Source of the DNA: Nautilus pompilius
Lineage: Eukaryota; Mollusca; Cephalopoda; Nautilida; Nautilidae
Direction: 5' to 3'
Assembly (NCBI GenBank): GCA_018389105.1
Contig: JACATO010002217.1
Coordinates: forward strand, 124,001-188,000
Length of the DNA: 64,000 nucleotides
A model generated the notes under the pieces. The model was not told the origin of the DNA, searched no databases, and saw only the letters and a list, made by a program, of their open reading frames with translations. Shown here piece by piece: positions 60,430-64,000 of the stretch (the stretch's first letter is position 1; each line of letters opens with the position of its first letter). The position numbers and the translations under genes were made by a program.

Positions 60430-63400
60430 AAAACCAATGCCAAATAATAGTCTGATTAAAAATAAAAACAAATATTATGCATATAGATAAATACATACCT
60501 ACATATATAAACAGTTGTATGAGTCATAAGCAAACTAATGTGTAATCAAAAATGTTTGATTTTTTAAGAAAAATAGCTGTGTGAAGCCTAAATAATGTGA
60601 GTGACTCAAAAGCAAAGCTTATTTAAGCCTGAATGCTTAACACTACAAGAATTAAGTTGGAATCCATGTCATACTGCACTAATGTCCCTAACTCTTTTGT
60701 CTGAAAACCAAAGGAAAACTCTGTAAAATGATGGGCGTGAACAAAATGACAGCTTGTGCTCTCACATTTGCTATAAGTATGCTCACAGATTTAATTATAA
60801 CAAAACTCTCTTTTTAAATTTACTTCTAGAAATTAAAGCAGTAAACATATTATAAATAACAGAAATATTGTTTTTAAAATAGTGTGTGCTGAAAATAGAC
60901 TTAAAGACTAGTTGAAGCATAAATATTGATACTAAATTTTTTTATATAATATTAACATACAAAAAAGCATTATTAATTATCACAATAAATAAAAATAAGC
61001 TAATAAACCTAATGAATGTTCATACAGCCCTAATTGTTGTAAGCTTTCCAAAAAACAGTTCATTCACAGATGAAAGCCTCTACATTATTATACTTTAAGA
61101 CCTAAAGGGACTTTTTTTCCCCCTTTCAAATTTTATTTACAACAATGCTATCCTCGGTTTGATTTGCTATTCATAATTAATCTAGACTGCTTTTCAATAT
61201 TTAATTGGATATTGATACTAACTACAAATGTTTTAAACTCAAAGTAAATTTAAAATCAGATACGAACCAATCCACATTTAGACAGGTACTGTTTAAGAGA
61301 TCTGAACAAAAATACCAGTAATACTTGAATTTATATTAAATGCAATCTATAACATCAAAGCTTTGAAAGCTTGCTGTGAGTTTTTCTTTCATTGTTAATA
61401 TCATTACATATTAAGAATTAAAGGTAATCACATTTCTCCACACTATGATAAATCACTATTTTATATATTACACCTGTGCTACACAAAACTAAGTGAATAC
61501 GAAGATAGGATGGTAATGATGTAGCATGTGACACGTAAAGCAAAACAACACACACACATTTCTCGGCTTCCATTTTAAAATAAACTAAAATTTAAAGTAA
61601 AAATCTCAATTACTGCTCAGGTCTCAATAAATAATGCCTGATTCAAGTAAACCAAACATCAAGAGTTGATTTCAAGTAGTACTTGCCCAGACATGCATTG
61701 AGAATTGTTGGTCTTTTTATCAAATAATAAATAAGAACTGTTTTTTCTTTTTTAAAAGAAGCGATATGATTTTAGCTATGATACTACATTAAGGATATGT
61801 CAATAACCACTCAATTTAATAGTACATTTAGAAGGAAAAAAGTACAAACTTTTATACAATTTCTATTAAACATTATTTCATATGATTATGGATTTTACAT
61901 GATTGTTTAAGATAAGATCAAATCACTGCAGAAGCATCCAGAATATAAATATTCTTCGATCTTTTAAAACTACTATTGCAGTGTGTAAAGTGGATAAACC
62001 AAACAATAAATAAAATACACAACCATTAGAAATCTTGCAGAAAACAGTGAGGTCTTACTAGTGTTTAACTAGTAACTTCATTATGCTTTTCAGCATTCCA
62101 TCTTTACTTTTTTCCTAGCAGCATTAGCTTTGTCTCAGTACTGATCCACCATTACAAGAGTTAAACTCAGAAACAGTGTTGGTCTATGATGAACTAGCAT
62201 TAAAAGAAATTAACACTGAAACTAACTTTAATTAGATATTTTTAAATAATAGTAATCCCGAATACTAAAATATTTTCTCATGTATATGGATTAAAACCTG
62301 AAACAGTAACCAGAATAAATCATACAAATACTTTAATCATAGTTTTAATAGGCTCCCAAAATATCAGATTTAATTCTTTTGACATAATATGATCATAAAC
62401 ATAATAATATTTATGCTAAATATTTTAAATATATATTGCTTCATGTTTTCTGGCAATGAACAAAGGATCTAAAAACATCAGCTGTGAAATTCAGTAGGGT
62501 GTAGGTCCACCGAAGCAACAATCACAGCCAGACCATCCCCTTTAGTTCCCATCCCAATATTTTTGGGGTTATGTATAGCGTCTCTTTTTTTTTTGCATTA
62601 TCACTAAAATTATTTTACAAACCAAATGTCTCAATTTTATATAATACAATTTTTTTTTAAAATCTATATATAAACAAAGCACAAAACATAAAAATAAAAG
62701 AGTAAAATGGAAGACAGATAGTCAGATAAAAATGGCATTACAAAATTGTACTACTATTAGGAAAGTGTTGTAAAAAACCTTTTTCACAAATTTTTCATAG
62801 AATTTAGTCTACTTTTGTATATTAAAAATATACAGGAAAACAAAACATTAACCCTACTCATCCTGGTTTTCCAACCCACTCAAAACAGTGGTTTGCTTTA
62901 ACAAACGACCAAAACAAAACATCCTAAACTGGGCACACACACTATCTCCACCGCTTCCATCTGCTCGGTACTCTGAACTAGCCAAGCCACGGCACCTTGC
63001 CCAGCCAGCTTCTTCTCAGAGGGGTCAGGTACACTTACGTGAAGAGGGAAGTACTGCCAACAACAGCGCTGCTAATGAGCTAAAGCCTAAACAATAGAAA
63101 AATTTGTTAGTAGTATCTAGTGCACCGTAAACCAATGAGCATAGAAATGATTGCCATTACTCAGTAGTAAATCTTTTGAGTCCCCCTTCCCCAACGTCAC
63201 AAAAAGATTATATCCGCCCATCATAGGTCAAAAAAACTTAATGATCTGGGCTTCAGAACCCAGGCTGAAATTCAGCTGCTACTAGAAATGGCATCCTCAA
63301 ATAATTAACATAAAAATGGTCTCTCTTTCTAAACTAAGGGGTTTGATAACCTCATGCCCCTTCATTTCTAGTTGTAATGTGTGCGCTGCCCAAGAGCTCA

Positions 63401-63948
63401 GACAATTGAGGCTGTATACTGTTCAAGATAAGTAAATGGCTGATGAAAGTTACTATTATTTTTCAATGAAACTTTTCTTTTACCAATCAATCGAAAAATC
63501 TGCTACGGTTTTTTTTTTTTTGTTTTTTGTTTTTTAAATGTAACATATCCAACATCATCTCAATGATGTCTGTTTATAAAGTGTCAGCTCCTTCCCATAC
63601 TTTGCAGGCAAATTTGTCGCTGGGTTACATCTTAATGCAGGTGTTGTAAGAATGTTAAAACAAAGAAAAAAAGGCTGACTGGGAATCTAAGGGTGTGGGG
63701 ACAAAAACCTTTAAATAATAATAAAAATGAACAAACAAACATCCCAATAAGATGAGATGAAATCATTTTTTTTGAAAATCGAAATCTAGAAATTAAAAAA
63801 AAGAAAAAAAGTTATTTTAAAAGGAAAAGTAACGTCCAACTTAAGATAGTTTACCAGGCTTTTTCACAGCAAACTAATCTGTTCACAAAGAAATATGAAA
63901 CAGAAGAAAATAATAGATCACTATTATAAACTAAACCTTCATGTATAA

Positions 63949-63988
<40 letters not shown>
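63949..63988. repeat. (TG)n(TA)n microsatellite
   Basis: About nine TG units followed by about eleven TA units near the window edge. Confidence 0.97.
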
Positions 63989-64000
63989 CAATTTTGCTTT

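Larger units (their letters stand above)
58570..64000. other. AT-rich region without a supported gene
   Basis: No exons or transposon ends could be established. It could be long 3' UTR or intron of a gene beyond the window. A short minus-strand segment near 63040-63085 has splice-like borders (tctattgtttag and ttcac|gtaagt) but no supporting context. Confidence 0.4.

Noticed and set aside
1..64000. CRISPR arrays, operons, rRNA or intact tRNA genes
   Set aside because: None seen. tRNA-like segments are degraded SINE heads, and microsatellites are not spaced repeats.

Overview
This is an AT-rich, intron-rich metazoan nuclear window. It contains no prokaryotic signatures. The GT-AG introns, abundant Tc1/mariner, hAT and piggyBac remnants, LINE tails, tRNA-derived SINEs (one resembling tRNA-Lys) and GGGAGATAAC-type motifs suggest an invertebrate, probably a mollusc and possibly a cephalopod. 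The phylum is an inference.

The one gene that can be reconstructed with confidence lies on the minus strand. It encodes an EF-hand plus WD40-repeat protein of the WDR49/WDR64/WDY type (calcium-binding N-terminus, then beta-propellers; relatives are ciliary or sperm-associated). Thirteen contiguous in-phase coding exons run from 20300 down to 1171, and the 3' end continues beyond position 1. Three more phase-compatible exons at 49.6, 41.4 and 40.0 kb give a plausible N-terminus, so the gene may span more than 48 kb. The main model encodes about 820 residues here. Other candidate first exons, at 31.17 and 37.20 kb and possibly one at 19.46 kb, suggest alternative promoters. Each lies near a sequence resembling an RFX X-box, the regulatory element of ciliary genes.

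Region by region: 1-5.7 kb holds the 3'-most exons, a possible cassette exon, a LINE tail and a hAT-like relic. 5.7-20.3 kb is the exon-dense body, whose introns carry a complete but dead mariner, a hAT MITE, a Tc1 relic, LINE tails, two SINEs and an unidentified plus-strand ORF with its own promoter-like region. 20.3-40 kb is a very long intron with a Tc1 relic, a TTAA-flanked piggyBac MITE, a SINE and two GC-richer blocks with candidate alternative first exons. 40-49.7 kb holds the distal exons, a small signal-peptide-like ORF, a decayed ZBED/SCAND3-like hAT and a Tc1 fragment. 49.7-64 kb has no gene I can support; it holds a hAT MITE with target duplications, a LINE tail, a tRNA-Lys-like SINE head and microsatellites.

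Nothing here is clearly a novel biological system. The best leads are the multi-promoter architecture of the WD40 gene, its frame-neutral splice cassette, and the nested plus-strand ORF at 19.57 kb.
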